Source of the DNA: Micromonospora sp. NBC_00389
GTDB lineage: Bacteria; Actinomycetota; Actinomycetes; Mycobacteriales; Micromonosporaceae
DNA length: 64,000 bases
NCBI RefSeq assembly: GCF_036059255.1
Contig: NZ_CP107947.1
Location: forward strand, 744,001 to 808,000
Direction of reading: 5' to 3'
The notes under the pieces were generated by a model. That model had not been told where the DNA came from. It searched no databases and saw nothing but the letters and a program-made list of their open reading frames with translations. Shown one piece after another: positions 55,313-63,419 of this stretch; positions within the stretch are counted from its first letter, which is position 1, and every line of letters starts with the position of its first letter. The position numbers and the translations under genes are program-made.

Positions 55313-56479
55313 GTGCGCCGCGAATCGGTCGCGCCCCGACCCGACTGGGATGCCACCATCCGGGCGCAGGGGCTGGTCTACGTCGACACCGAGCTGCCCG
55401 ACGGCGGGATCATGTCGTACTGGGACGAGACCGCCGCGTACGCCTTCGACCTGGACGAGGTGCTGCGGCTGGAGGAGGCCACCGAGGAGCTGCACCGGAT
55501 GTCGGTGGCCGCCGCCGAGCACGTGGTGGCCCACCACCGGTACGCCGAGTTCGGCATCCCGGAGTGGGCGGCCGAGGCCGTGGCCCGGTCGCTGCGGGAG
55601 GCGCCACCCACCCTCTACGGGCGCTTCGACCTGGCCTACGACGGCAGTTGGCCGCCCAAGATGCTGGAGTACAACGCCGACACCCCAACCGCGCTGGTCG
55701 AGGCGAGCATCATCCAGTGGTACTGGCTGGAGCAGACCCGGCCGGAGCTGGACCAGTGGAACAGCCTGCACGAGCGGCTGGTCGGCGCCTGGGCGAAGAT
55801 CGGCGCCGGGCTGCACGATCCCCGGGTGCACGTGCTCTGGTCGAGCGAGGAGGAGTCGGGCGAGGACCACATGACCGCCGGCTACCTCGCGGAGACCGCC
55901 CGGCAGGCGGGGCTGACCGTCGACCTGCTGCCGATCCAGGACATCGGCTGGGACGGCCGGCGGTTCGTCGACGCCGCCGACCGCCCGGTGACCACCTGTT
56001 TCAAGCTCTACCCGTGGGAGTGGATGCTGGCCGAGCCGTACGGGCCTGCGGCGTTGGCTCCGGGCACCCCGACCACCTGGATCGAGCCGGCCTGGAAGCT
56101 GCTGCTGTCCAACAAGGCGCTGCTCGCGGTCCTGTGGGAGCTGTACCCGGGCCACGAGTACCTGCTCCCGGCGTACCTCGACTCGCCCCGCGGAATGTCG
56201 GAGTACGTGGCCAAGCCGCTGCTCGGACGGGAGGGCGGCTCGGTGCGCATCGTCACCGCCGAGCAGGAGATCACCAACCCGGGCATCTACGGCGACGAGG
56301 GCTGGTGCTACCAGGAATTCCGGGCGTTGCCAGAGTTCGCCGGCAATCGGATGGTGCTGGGCAGCTGGATCGTCGACGGCGAATCGGCCGGGGTGGGGGT
56401 GCGGGAGAGCGCCAGTCTGATCACCGACGGCTACGCGCGGTTCCTGCCGCACTACATCGACGCGCCGCGCACCCCGTGA
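55313..56479 (+). CDS. Glutathionylspermidine-synthase family (YgiC-like)
   Basis: A 388-residue ATP-grasp ligase of the glutathionylspermidine synthase / YgiC-YjfC family. Motifs LYGRFDLAYDGSWPPKMLEY, NADTPTALVEASIIQWYW, CFKLYPWEWMLAEPYG, WKLLLSNKALLAVLWELYP and GREGGSVRIV match. It lacks the N-terminal amidase of GspSA. Since actinomycetes lack glutathione, the true substrate is unlikely to be glutathione; peptide or polyamine ligation in the envelope is possible. GTG 55313, 1 nt after the lipoprotein stop. Confidence 0.88.
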   Translation: MRRESVAPRPDWDATIRAQGLVYVDTELPDGGIMSYWDETAAYAFDLDEVLRLEEATEELHRMSVAAAEHVVAHHRYAEFGIPEWAAEAVARSLREAPPTLYGRFDLAYDGSWPPKMLEYNADTPTALVEASIIQWYWLEQTRPELDQWNSLHERLVGAWAKIGAGLHDPRVHVLWSSEEESGEDHMTAGYLAETARQAGLTVDLLPIQDIGWDGRRFVDAADRPVTTCFKLYPWEWMLAEPYGPAALAPGTPTTWIEPAWKLLLSNKALLAVLWELYPGHEYLLPAYLDSPRGMSEYVAKPLLGREGGSVRIVTAEQEITNPGIYGDEGWCYQEFRALPEFAGNRMVLGSWIVDGESAGVGVRESASLITDGYARFLPHYIDAPRTP

Positions 56480-56498
56480 GTCGTCTACCGTTGGGGGC

Positions 56499-57086
56499 GT
56501 GAACTTCGACGCGTACGCCCGGACCGGTGTTGACCTGGTCAACGCCCGCCTGGACGACCTCGACGACCTGCGGGCCATCTTCCCCGACGACAACGCCTGG
56601 ATGCGCGACGAGGTCGCGGACCGGGACGTCGCGACCTTCCGGCGGGCGCAGAAGCGGCTGCGCGACGTCTTCGAGTACGGCACCTCGGGGCGGGACGCCC
56701 AGGCGGTGACGGAGCTGAACGCGCTGCTCGAGGCGTTCCCGGTCCAGCCGCGCATCTCCGGGCACGACTCCAGCGACTGGCACATGCACGTGACCAGCCG
56801 GGGCGCATCGGTCAGCGCGGAATACCTGGCCGGTGCGGTCTGGGGGCTGTCGGTCTGGCTCTGCGAGTACGGCAGCGCCCGGTTCGGCGTCTGCGCTGAC
56901 GAGCGGTGCGGCAACGTCTACCTGGACACGTCGTCCAACTGCTGCCGGCGGTTCTGCTCCGAGCGCTGCGCCACCCGCTCGCACGTGGCGGCGCACCGGG
57001 CCCGCAAGCGGGCTGCGGTCGGCGAGCAGGTGACGGTCGCCCCGCAGCCGACCGCGGGCGCCGAGTCACTCACCCCGGTCAGCTAG
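56499..57086 (+). CDS. CGNR zinc-finger protein
   Basis: A 195-residue protein with an N-terminal alpha-helical ABATE-like domain and a C-terminal CGNR zinc finger: RFGVCADERCGNVYLDTSSN then CCRRFCSERCATRSHVAAHR. The motif C-x4-C-G-N-V-Y matches, with Val replacing Arg. It is a likely DNA-binding regulator responding to a ligand. GTG 56499, 7 nt after a TACCGT box, probably leaderless. Target unknown. Confidence 0.87.
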   Translation: MNFDAYARTGVDLVNARLDDLDDLRAIFPDDNAWMRDEVADRDVATFRRAQKRLRDVFEYGTSGRDAQAVTELNALLEAFPVQPRISGHDSSDWHMHVTSRGASVSAEYLAGAVWGLSVWLCEYGSARFGVCADERCGNVYLDTSSNCCRRFCSERCATRSHVAAHRARKRAAVGEQVTVAPQPTAGAESLTPVS

Positions 57087-57129
57087 CTGACGCCGTACCG
57101 GTCGGCCCGCCCTGTGTGGGGACGACGGG

Positions 57130-57936
57130 TCAGGCGTCGACCGGGGACGGCGCGGTCAGGTGCTGGCGGGCGAACTCCAGCGCGGCGCGCAGGTCCGCCT
57201 CGCGTACCGCGCGGCTCTTCGCGCCCCGGGTAGCCACCTCCACCGCCACCGACCCGGTGAAGCCCCGCCCGGCCAGCGAGGAGAGCAGCTGGCCGCAGGG
57301 CTGGGTGCCGCGCCCGGGCACCAGGTGCTCGTCGCGGCCCTCGCCGGTGCCGTCGCCAAGGTGCACGTGGGCCAGCCCGGCGCCCATCCGGTCGGCCATC
57401 TCCAGGGGGTCACTGTGCGAGGCCGCGCAGTGCGACAGATCCAGGGTGTACGACGGGTAGCCGGTCTCCGTGGGATCCCAACCCGGCACGTACGGAACGA
57501 ACTGCCGGCCCGCCATCCGCACCGGGTACATGTTCTCCACCGCGAAGCGCAGCCCGGTGAACCGGTCCGCGACCGCGGCGAGCCCTTCGGTGAAGGTGCG
57601 CGCGTAGTCGCGCTGCCAGGTGAACGGTGGGTGCACCACGACGGTCGGCGCCCCCAGCGTCTCGGCCAGCTCGGCGGCCTTGCGCAGCCGCTCCCACGGG
57701 TCCGGGCTCCACACCCGCTGGGTGACCAGCAGGCAGGGCGCGTGCACCGAGAGCACCGGCACGTCGTAGTGGGTGGAGAGGCCGCGCAGCGCGCCCAGGT
57801 CCTGGCTGACCACGTCGGTCCAGACCATCACCTCGACGCCGTCATAGCCGAGCGCCGCGGCCAGTTGAAACGCCGCCGCGGTCGGCTCGGGGAAGACCGA
57901 CGAGCTGGACAGGAGCACCGGAACGCGGGAAGTCAC
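57130..57936 (-). CDS. Sugar-phosphate isomerase/epimerase family
   Basis: A 268-residue TIM barrel of the xylose isomerase-like/AP endonuclease 2 family (Rv0498 counterpart by position, from memory). Conserved segments: [46 protein letters not shown], which give His, Glu and Asp candidates for a divalent metal site. GTG 57936 is 7 nt after a TACCCT box, so probably leaderless. Substrate unknown. Confidence 0.87.
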   Translation of the reverse strand: MTSRVPVLLSSSSVFPEPTAAAFQLAAALGYDGVEVMVWTDVVSQDLGALRGLSTHYDVPVLSVHAPCLLVTQRVWSPDPWERLRKAAELAETLGAPTVVVHPPFTWQRDYARTFTEGLAAVADRFTGLRFAVENMYPVRMAGRQFVPYVPGWDPTETGYPSYTLDLSHCAASHSDPLEMADRMGAGLAHVHLGDGTGEGRDEHLVPGRGTQPCGQLLSSLAGRGFTGSVAVEVATRGAKSRAVREADLRAALEFARQHLTAPSPVDA

Positions 57937-58012
57937 ATCAGCCAGGGTAGCCCGGCGCGGGTAGGGCCACCGTGACGAGCGCCGGCAAATCGGTCGTAAC
58001 CACCCGGCCCGG

Positions 58013-58957
58013 TCATACCGGTTCGAGTTGATCGAGCCGACGGAGGATGACCCCTTCCCGCAGCGCCCACGGGCAGATGTCCAGCGAGTCCAGATCGAGG
58101 CGGCGCATCACCGCCTCGGCGACCACCGCCCCGGCCAGCAACTGGTGAGCCCGGCCGGCGCTGACCCCCTCCAGCTCCATCAACTGGGCCGGCGGGATGT
58201 GCCGGATGAAGCCGATGACCTGCCGCAACCCGGCGCGGGTCAGGCTGCGCCGCGCCCAGAGCCCGGCCCCGGACGGCGCCGCCCCGGCCAGTCGGGCTAG
58301 GGTGCGGAACGTCTTCGAGGTGGCCACCGCCCGCTCCCAACCCACCTCGGTCATCTGGTCGACCACCTTGTCCAGCCGGCCGTCCACGTACTCCCGCAGT
58401 TTCTCGACGGTTTCCGCGGATGGAGGCGCCGCGCTGTCCGGGTCGACCCGCAGCCGCTCCCGGGTCAGCCGACCGGCACCGAGCGGCAGTGAGACGGCGA
58501 CGTCCGGGTCCTCGTCGATCCCGGCGGCGATCTCCAGCGAGCCGCCGCCGATGTCCAGCACCAGCAGCCGCCCCGCCGACCAGCCGAACCAGCGCCGCAC
58601 GGCCAGGAAGGTCATCCGCGCCTCGTCCGCCCCGGACAGGACCGCCAGGCGTACGCCGGTCTCGTCGCGGACCCGGGCCAGCACCTCGGCCGCGTTGGTG
58701 GCGTCGCGTACCGCCGAGGTGGCAAACGCGATCAGGTCGTCCGCCTCCAGCCCGGCGGCCGCCGCCTTGGCCATGCCGACCGCCTTGACCAGGCTGTCCG
58801 CGCCCGCGTCGGTCAGCGCGCCGTCCGGGCCGATCTGCTCGGCCAGCCGGAGCACCACCTTCTCGGAGCGCGCCGGCCACGGGTGCGCGCCGTGGTGCGC
58901 GTCCACCACCAACAGGTGCACCGTGTTGGATCCGACGTCGAGGACACCCAGTCGCAT
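58013..58957 (-). CDS. ppx: Ppx/GppA-family phosphatase
   Basis: A 314-residue exopolyphosphatase/pppGpp phosphatase of the short actinobacterial form. ASKHA motifs: phosphate 1 [15 protein letters not shown], and [15 protein letters not shown] for phosphate 2; a conserved [11 protein letters not shown] linker helix; no C-terminal HD domain. ATG 58957 lies 7 nt after a TAGTGT box. Its place near senX3-regX3-phoU fits polyphosphate metabolism under phosphate control. Rv0496 is the counterpart (from memory). Confidence 0.92.
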   Translation of the reverse strand: MRLGVLDVGSNTVHLLVVDAHHGAHPWPARSEKVVLRLAEQIGPDGALTDAGADSLVKAVGMAKAAAAGLEADDLIAFATSAVRDATNAAEVLARVRDETGVRLAVLSGADEARMTFLAVRRWFGWSAGRLLVLDIGGGSLEIAAGIDEDPDVAVSLPLGAGRLTRERLRVDPDSAAPPSAETVEKLREYVDGRLDKVVDQMTEVGWERAVATSKTFRTLARLAGAAPSGAGLWARRSLTRAGLRQVIGFIRHIPPAQLMELEGVSAGRAHQLLAGAVVAEAVMRRLDLDSLDICPWALREGVILRRLDQLEPV

Positions 58958-59031
58958 GGTGAAGACACTAGGTGCAACACGTTTGCGCGGCTCGGCGGCC
59001 CGCGGAGGTCACCGCGCGTACGCTGGGCCGG

Positions 59032-59835
59032 GTGACGATGGAGCTCCGCGTGGTGGTGGACGACCCGGGCGACCCGCGCAGCCGCGAGGTCCCACTGGAC
59101 TTCCCCCGAGAGTGGATCGAGTTCGCCGACCCGGCGGACGAGAATCACCTGATCCGGGCGGACCTGACCTGGCTGCTCTCCCGCTGGACCTGCATCTTCG
59201 GCCAGGGCTGCCACGGCATCATCGCCGGCCGAGCCGCCGACGGCTGCTGCTCACACGGCGCGTTCTTCACGGACTCCGACGACGAGAAGCGGGTCCGCAA
59301 CGCCGTCAAGCGGCTCACCCCGTCGACCTGGCAGCACTTCCGGCGCGGGTTCCGGAACTGGACCGACGAGGACACCATCGACGGCAAGACCCCGGCCCGC
59401 CGGACCGCCACCCAGGGCACCGAGGGGCCGTGCGTGTTCCTCAACGACGCCGACTTCGCTGGCGGGGGCGGCTGCGCGCTGCACGCCCAGGCGCTCCGCG
59501 ACGGGGTGCACCCGCTGGAGTACAAGCCAGACGTCTGCTGGCAGCTGCCCATCCGGCGGGACCAGGACTGGGTCAAGCGGCCGGACAACACCAAGGTGCT
59601 GGTCTCCACGCTGTCGGAGTTCGACCGGCGGGGCTGGGGTGCCGGCGGACACGACCTGGACTGGTGGTGCACCTCCTCGACGGACGCGCACGTCGGCGCC
59701 GAGCCGATGTACCTCTCGTACTCCCCCGAGCTGACCGCGCTGATCGGCGCGGCCGCGTACGAGCGGCTGGCCGAGCTGTGCGCCGCCCGGACGAAGCAGG
59801 GCATGGTCGCCCCGCACCCCGCCGACGACATCTGA
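59032..59835 (+). CDS. Conserved Cys-rich protein (Rv0495c-like)
   Basis: A 267-residue conserved actinobacterial protein with clustered cysteines ([20 protein letters not shown], later CVFLND and CALHAQ), probably metal or redox ligands. No signal peptide or membrane helix. GTG 59032 is 7 nt after TACGCT, leaderless; ATG 59038 is an alternative. It is the counterpart of Rv0495c next to ppx, by context from memory. Function unknown; mycobacterial data suggest a redox role but I cannot confirm it here. Confidence 0.8.
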   Translation: MTMELRVVVDDPGDPRSREVPLDFPREWIEFADPADENHLIRADLTWLLSRWTCIFGQGCHGIIAGRAADGCCSHGAFFTDSDDEKRVRNAVKRLTPSTWQHFRRGFRNWTDEDTIDGKTPARRTATQGTEGPCVFLNDADFAGGGGCALHAQALRDGVHPLEYKPDVCWQLPIRRDQDWVKRPDNTKVLVSTLSEFDRRGWGAGGHDLDWWCTSSTDAHVGAEPMYLSYSPELTALIGAAAYERLAELCAARTKQGMVAPHPADDI

Positions 59836-59851
59836 CGAGTCAGCGTGATCT

Positions 59852-59871
59852 TGGTAGCACTCTTGCTACCA
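59852..59871. promoter_or_regulatory. Perfect inverted repeat, TA-module operator
   Basis: TGGTAGCA (59852-59859) and TGCTACCA (59864-59871) are exact reverse complements with a 4-nt spacer. It is 14 nt before the antitoxin ATG. It is the expected autoregulatory site for a ribbon-helix-helix antitoxin. Confidence 0.8.
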
Positions 59872-59885
59872 TTCGAGGTATGGCC

Positions 59886-60080
59886 ATGACGCTCCGGCTC
59901 GATGACGAACGTGAACAGCGACTCCGTCTTGTCGCGGAGGAAGAGACGCGGTCGATGCACGCCGTCGTCGTCACCGCCATTGACGACTACCTGGCACGGC
60001 GCAACGCCCGTCAGTTCGGCGAACTCGCAGACGAGATCATCGAGCGCCACTCCGCATTGCTCGCTCGCCTGGCGGAGTGA
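59886..60080 (+). CDS. Ribbon-helix-helix antitoxin
   Basis: A 64-residue antitoxin starting MTLRLDDEREQRLRLVAEEE, the beta-strand and helix of a ribbon-helix-helix DNA-binding domain, followed by a C-terminal tail (ARQFGELADEIIERHSALLA) for toxin binding. GAGG at 59875-59878 lies 7 nt before ATG 59886, favouring this start over ATG 59880. The operator precedes it, and the stop overlaps the toxin start. Confidence 0.88.
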   Translation: MTLRLDDEREQRLRLVAEEETRSMHAVVVTAIDDYLARRNARQFGELADEIIERHSALLARLAE

Positions 60081-60463
60081 TGACCGAGGTCCACTACCCC
60101 ACGCTCACCGACATCGCCGGCATCGCCCGCAAGCTCGGCGTCGGGATCCGGGATGCCGGCCTCGTCGAATCGGCCGTGGCCCGCCCAAGGACAAGCGTGT
60201 TCGGCGAGGACGCCTACCCCGACCTGTGGACCAAGGCGGCGGCGTTGCTGCACTCGCTGGTCAACAACCACCCCTTCGTCGACGGCAACAAGCGGATCGG
60301 CTGGATCGTGGCCGTTGCCTTCCTGCTTCAGAACCGTGCCGTGACCGTGGCCCAGCTCGACGAAACCAACCAGGACGTCGCGTACGACCTGGTCATCAGC
60401 GTGGCGGAGAGCCGGGTGACCGAGGTCGGCGACATCGCGGCCGCCCTGCGCAAACTGTTCTGA
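60080..60463 (+). CDS. Doc/Fic-type toxin
   Basis: A 127-residue Doc-family toxin. The Fic motif is HPFVDGNKRIGW at residues 64-75: H64 and K71, R72 in HPFxDGNKR. Doc kinases phosphorylate EF-Tu and stop translation; other members AMPylate. It starts at ATG 60080, overlapping the antitoxin stop by 1 nt; GTG 60077 is an alternative. Tightly coupled with the antitoxin as a type II toxin-antitoxin module. Confidence 0.9.
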   Translation: MTEVHYPTLTDIAGIARKLGVGIRDAGLVESAVARPRTSVFGEDAYPDLWTKAAALLHSLVNNHPFVDGNKRIGWIVAVAFLLQNRAVTVAQLDETNQDVAYDLVISVAESRVTEVGDIAAALRKLF

Positions 60464-60478
60464 CCGATGCCGGAAACG

Positions 60479-60515
60479 CCGAAGGGGGCCCGCGCCGCGC
60501 GCGGGCCCCCTTCGG
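60479..60515. terminator. Bidirectional hairpin terminator
   Basis: A 17-bp perfect stem (60479-60495 with 60499-60515) and a 3-nt loop, between the convergent Doc toxin and regX3 genes. No U-tract on either side. Confidence 0.88.
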
Positions 60516-60523
60516 TACGCCGA

Positions 60524-61207
60524 TCACGGCTCGAACTTGTAGCCCAGACCCCGAACGGTGACGATGAAGCGCGGCGCGGACGGCTCCGGCTCGATCTTGG
60601 AGCGCAGCCGCTTGACGTGCACGTCCAGCGTCTTGGTGTCACCGACGTAGTCGGCGCCCCAGACCCGGTCGATGAGCTGACCCCGGGTCAGCACCCGGCC
60701 GGCGTTGCGCAGCAGCAGCTCCAGCAGCTCGAACTCCTTGAGTGGCAGCTGCACCGCGCCACCCTCGACGGTCACCACGTGCCGCTCGATGTCCATCCGC
60801 ACCGGCCCGGCGGCCAGCGTCGGGACACCCGCGTCGGCCACCTCGGGGCTCTGCCGGCGCAGCACCGCCCGGATCCGGGCCACCAACTCCCGGGGCGAGT
60901 ACGGCTTGGTGACGTAGTCGTCGGCGCCGATCTCCAGCCCGACCACCTTGTCGATCTCGCTGTCCCGGGCGGTGACCATGATGATCGGCACGGCCGAGCG
61001 CTGCCGGAGCTGCCGGCAGACCTCGGTGCCCGACATCTCGGGCAACATCAGGTCGAGCAGCACGATGTCCGCGCCGGTCCGGTCGAACTCGGTGAGGGCG
61101 TCGGTGCCGGTCGCGGCGACCGAAACCTCGAAGCCCTCCTTACGGAGCATGTACGACAGGGCGTCGGAGAACGACTCCTCGTCCTCGACCACCAGAACGC
61201 GGCTCAA
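60524..61207 (-). CDS. regX3: Response regulator RegX3
   Basis: OmpR/PhoB-type regulator of the phosphate response (227 residues, the same size as RegX3). Receiver domain with D52 (IVLLDLMLPEMSG) and K in YVTKPYSPRELVARI; C-terminal winged helix (LKEFELLELLLRNAGRVLTR; DVHVKRLRSKIEPEPSAPRF). I set the start at TTG 61207 (SRVLVVEDEE follows), with AAAGGA upstream. It lies 22 nt after senX3 and binds the PHO box upstream of that gene. Confidence 0.94.
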   Translation of the reverse strand: MSRVLVVEDEESFSDALSYMLRKEGFEVSVAATGTDALTEFDRTGADIVLLDLMLPEMSGTEVCRQLRQRSAVPIIMVTARDSEIDKVVGLEIGADDYVTKPYSPRELVARIRAVLRRQSPEVADAGVPTLAAGPVRMDIERHVVTVEGGAVQLPLKEFELLELLLRNAGRVLTRGQLIDRVWGADYVGDTKTLDVHVKRLRSKIEPEPSAPRFIVTVRGLGYKFEP

Positions 61208-61229
61208 CGGGGTGTTCCTTTCATTGCTG

Positions 61230-62513
61230 TCAGACCTGCCGTAGCTCGGCCGGACCGGCCTCGATCCCAGCCGGCGGCAGTGTCGCCAGCAGGTCGTCCG
61301 GTGGACTGGCGGGCAGCCGGAGGGTGAACGTCGATCCACCACCAAGAGTGCTCGACACCTCCACCCTTCCGCCATGGTTGCTCGCGATGTGTTTGACGAT
61401 GGCCAATCCGAGCCCGGTGCCGCCGGTGGCACGCGAGCGGGCCTGGTCGGCCCGGTAGAACCGCTCGAAGACCCGGTCCACGTCCGTCGGGGCGATGCCG
61501 ATGCCCTGGTCGGCGACGGCGATCTCGACGTGCTCGTCGTCACCGCGGGTGGTGATCCGCACCGTGGTGTCGTCGCCGGAGTAGTTGATGGCGTTCTCCA
61601 CCAGGTTCGCCACCGCCGTGGCGAGCTGGGTGTCGCTGCCGTACACGGTGAGGCCGCGCTCGCCGGTCACCGTCACCTCGACGCCCCGGGCGGAGGCGGT
61701 GGTGCGGGTCCGGTCGACCACCTCGGCGATCACCCAGTCCAGCGCGACCGGCTCCGCTGGCGGCTGCGGCTCGGCGCCCTGCAACCGGGTCAGCTCCAGC
61801 AACTCCTGCACCAGCCGGCCCAGCCGGGTCGACTCGTGCTGGATCCGTTCGGCGAACCGGCGGGCGGCGACCAGGTCCTCGGAGAGGTCGGGCGTCGCGG
61901 CGTCGGCCGGCTCGGTGGCGTCCAGCAAGGCCTCGGCGAGCAGTTGGAGCGCCCCGATCGGGGTCTTGAGCTCGTGACTCACGTTGGCCACGAAGTCGCG
62001 TCGCACCCGGGCCAGCCGGTGCGACTCCGTCACGTCGACCGCTTCCACCGCGATGAAGCCGTTGCCGAGACCCATCGCCCGCAGGTGCACGCCGAGCGGG
62101 TTCTCCCCCGCGCTGTCGCGACCCCGGGGCAGGTCCAGCTCGATCTCGCGCCGCACCCCGGTGCGCCGCACCTGGCCAGCGAGAGTACGGATCAACGGGT
62201 GCGCGGCGATCGACCCTGCGGTACTGCCGGTACGCAGCAGACCCATCGCGCGGGCGGCCGGGTTGATCAGCACGGGCACGTCGTTGTCATCCAGCACCAC
62301 GACACCGGCCCGGAGCGAGTCGATCGTCCGGCGGCCGAGCCCGGCCTGTTGCTCGTCGACTATCGCGGGCCTCCCCCTGCTCCAGCGGGAGCTCGCGCTC
62401 CCCGTCGACGTGGAGAGGCCGTCCCGCGTCCGCAGGAACCGGGGCAGCAGGAAACCGGCGGCCAACCCGGCCACCAACGCCACGGCCACCACGACCGCCA
62501 CCACCCACTCCAC
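61230..62513 (-). CDS. senX3: Sensor kinase SenX3/PhoR type
   Basis: A 427-residue kinase. One N-terminal membrane helix (WVVAVVVAVALVAGLAAGFL), a PAS domain (about 63-160), then HisKA with FVANVSHELKTPIGAL (phosphoacceptor His) and HATPase_c with LVENAINYSGDD, VADQGIGIAPTD and GGTGLGLAIVKHI. It phosphorylates RegX3 under phosphate limitation, with PhoU as modulator. GTG 62513 is 6 nt after TACGAT, a leaderless start. Divergent from phoU. Confidence 0.94.
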   Translation of the reverse strand: MEWVVAVVVAVALVAGLAAGFLLPRFLRTRDGLSTSTGSASSRWSRGRPAIVDEQQAGLGRRTIDSLRAGVVVLDDNDVPVLINPAARAMGLLRTGSTAGSIAAHPLIRTLAGQVRRTGVRREIELDLPRGRDSAGENPLGVHLRAMGLGNGFIAVEAVDVTESHRLARVRRDFVANVSHELKTPIGALQLLAEALLDATEPADAATPDLSEDLVAARRFAERIQHESTRLGRLVQELLELTRLQGAEPQPPAEPVALDWVIAEVVDRTRTTASARGVEVTVTGERGLTVYGSDTQLATAVANLVENAINYSGDDTTVRITTRGDDEHVEIAVADQGIGIAPTDVDRVFERFYRADQARSRATGGTGLGLAIVKHIASNHGGRVEVSSTLGGGSTFTLRLPASPPDDLLATLPPAGIEAGPAELRQV

Positions 62514-62585
62514 CCGGCGATCGTAGGGTCATTGTTAACCTGGCTACCACACAGACCAGGACGAACCACCCTCACTTTCGCGAAT

Positions 62586-62628
62586 GTTCACCCCTGCGTC
62601 CGGTGCCGTTCACCGGGGTTCATCCGGG
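62586..62628 (+). promoter_or_regulatory. PHO box (RegX3 site)
   Basis: In the 203-nt gap between senX3 and phoU three GTTCA[CT]C-type repeats lie in a row: GTTCACCCCTG (62586-62596), GTTCACCGGG (62608-62617) and GTTCATCCGGG (62618-62628), with a weak unit between the first two (62597-62607). The spacing of about 11 nt is the PHO-box rule of Streptomyces PhoP and mycobacterial RegX3. Confidence 0.85.
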
Positions 62629-62716
62629 GTCCGTCCGCGCCACCTACCGTTGGCGTCGCACCTGCTCAACCCCTGCGCCGACACCCGTCGGCGGCGACCG
62701 ACCACAGGACGTGATG

Positions 62717-63370
62717 ATGCGCGACGAGTTCCGGGCCGACCTCCAGATCGTCAGCCAACTGCTGGTGGACATGGCGGAGGGCGTCCGCGCCGCCATGCGC
62801 CAGGCCACCCGGGCCCTGCTCACCGCCGACCGGCAGGCCGCCGAGACGGTCATCGAGCGGGACGCCGAGATCGACGACCTCTACCGGCATGTGGAGGAGC
62901 GGGTCTGTGACCTGCTCGCCAGGCAGGCGCCGGTCGCCTCCGACCTGCGCGCCATGATCACCGCACTGCACGTGGCGGCCGACCTGGAGCGGATGGGCGA
63001 CCTCGCCGACCACGTGGCGAAGACCGCGCTGCGCCGGCACCCCTCGCCCGCCGTACCGGCCGAGCTGCGGACGATCTTCACCGAGATGGCCGAGATCGCC
63101 GACCGGATGGCCGTGAAGATCGGCTCGGTGCTGGCGAAGCCCGACGCCGACCTGGCCGGCGAACTGGACCGCGACGACGACGCGATGGACGAGCTGCACA
63201 AGAACCTGTTCGCGGTGCTGCTCGGCGACGACTGGCCGTACGGGGTGGAGACCGCGATCGACGCCACCCTGCTGGGCCGCTTCTACGAGCGCTTCGCCGA
63301 CCACGCGGTCAACGCCGGTGAGCACGTGGTCTACCTGATCACCGGGCAGACCTCGCCCACGGCGAGCTGA
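62717..63370 (+). CDS. phoU: Phosphate-signalling regulator PhoU
   Basis: PhoU adjusts SenX3/PhoR activity and phosphate uptake. It is a 217-residue all-helical protein with two three-helix repeats. Each holds a metal-binding ExxxD-type motif (IERDAEIDDLYRHVEERVCD; ELDRDDDAMDELHKNLFAVL). The start is ATG 62717 (MRDEFRADLQIV), with AGGA 7 nt upstream; ATG 62714 is possible. Divergent from senX3-regX3, with the PHO box between. Confidence 0.94.
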   Translation: MRDEFRADLQIVSQLLVDMAEGVRAAMRQATRALLTADRQAAETVIERDAEIDDLYRHVEERVCDLLARQAPVASDLRAMITALHVAADLERMGDLADHVAKTALRRHPSPAVPAELRTIFTEMAEIADRMAVKIGSVLAKPDADLAGELDRDDDAMDELHKNLFAVLLGDDWPYGVETAIDATLLGRFYERFADHAVNAGEHVVYLITGQTSPTAS

Positions 63371-63381
63371 TCCACGTACGG

Positions 63382-63411
63382 CGAAGGCCCCCGGGTTCCC
63401 GGGGGCCTTCG
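63382..63411. terminator. Hairpin terminator between phoU and gpmA
   Basis: A 14-bp perfect stem (63382-63395 with 63398-63411) with a 2-nt nominal loop lies between the convergent phoU and gpmA genes, 11 and 8 nt from their stop codons. Confidence 0.88.
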
Positions 63412-63419
63412 TCGTAGGC

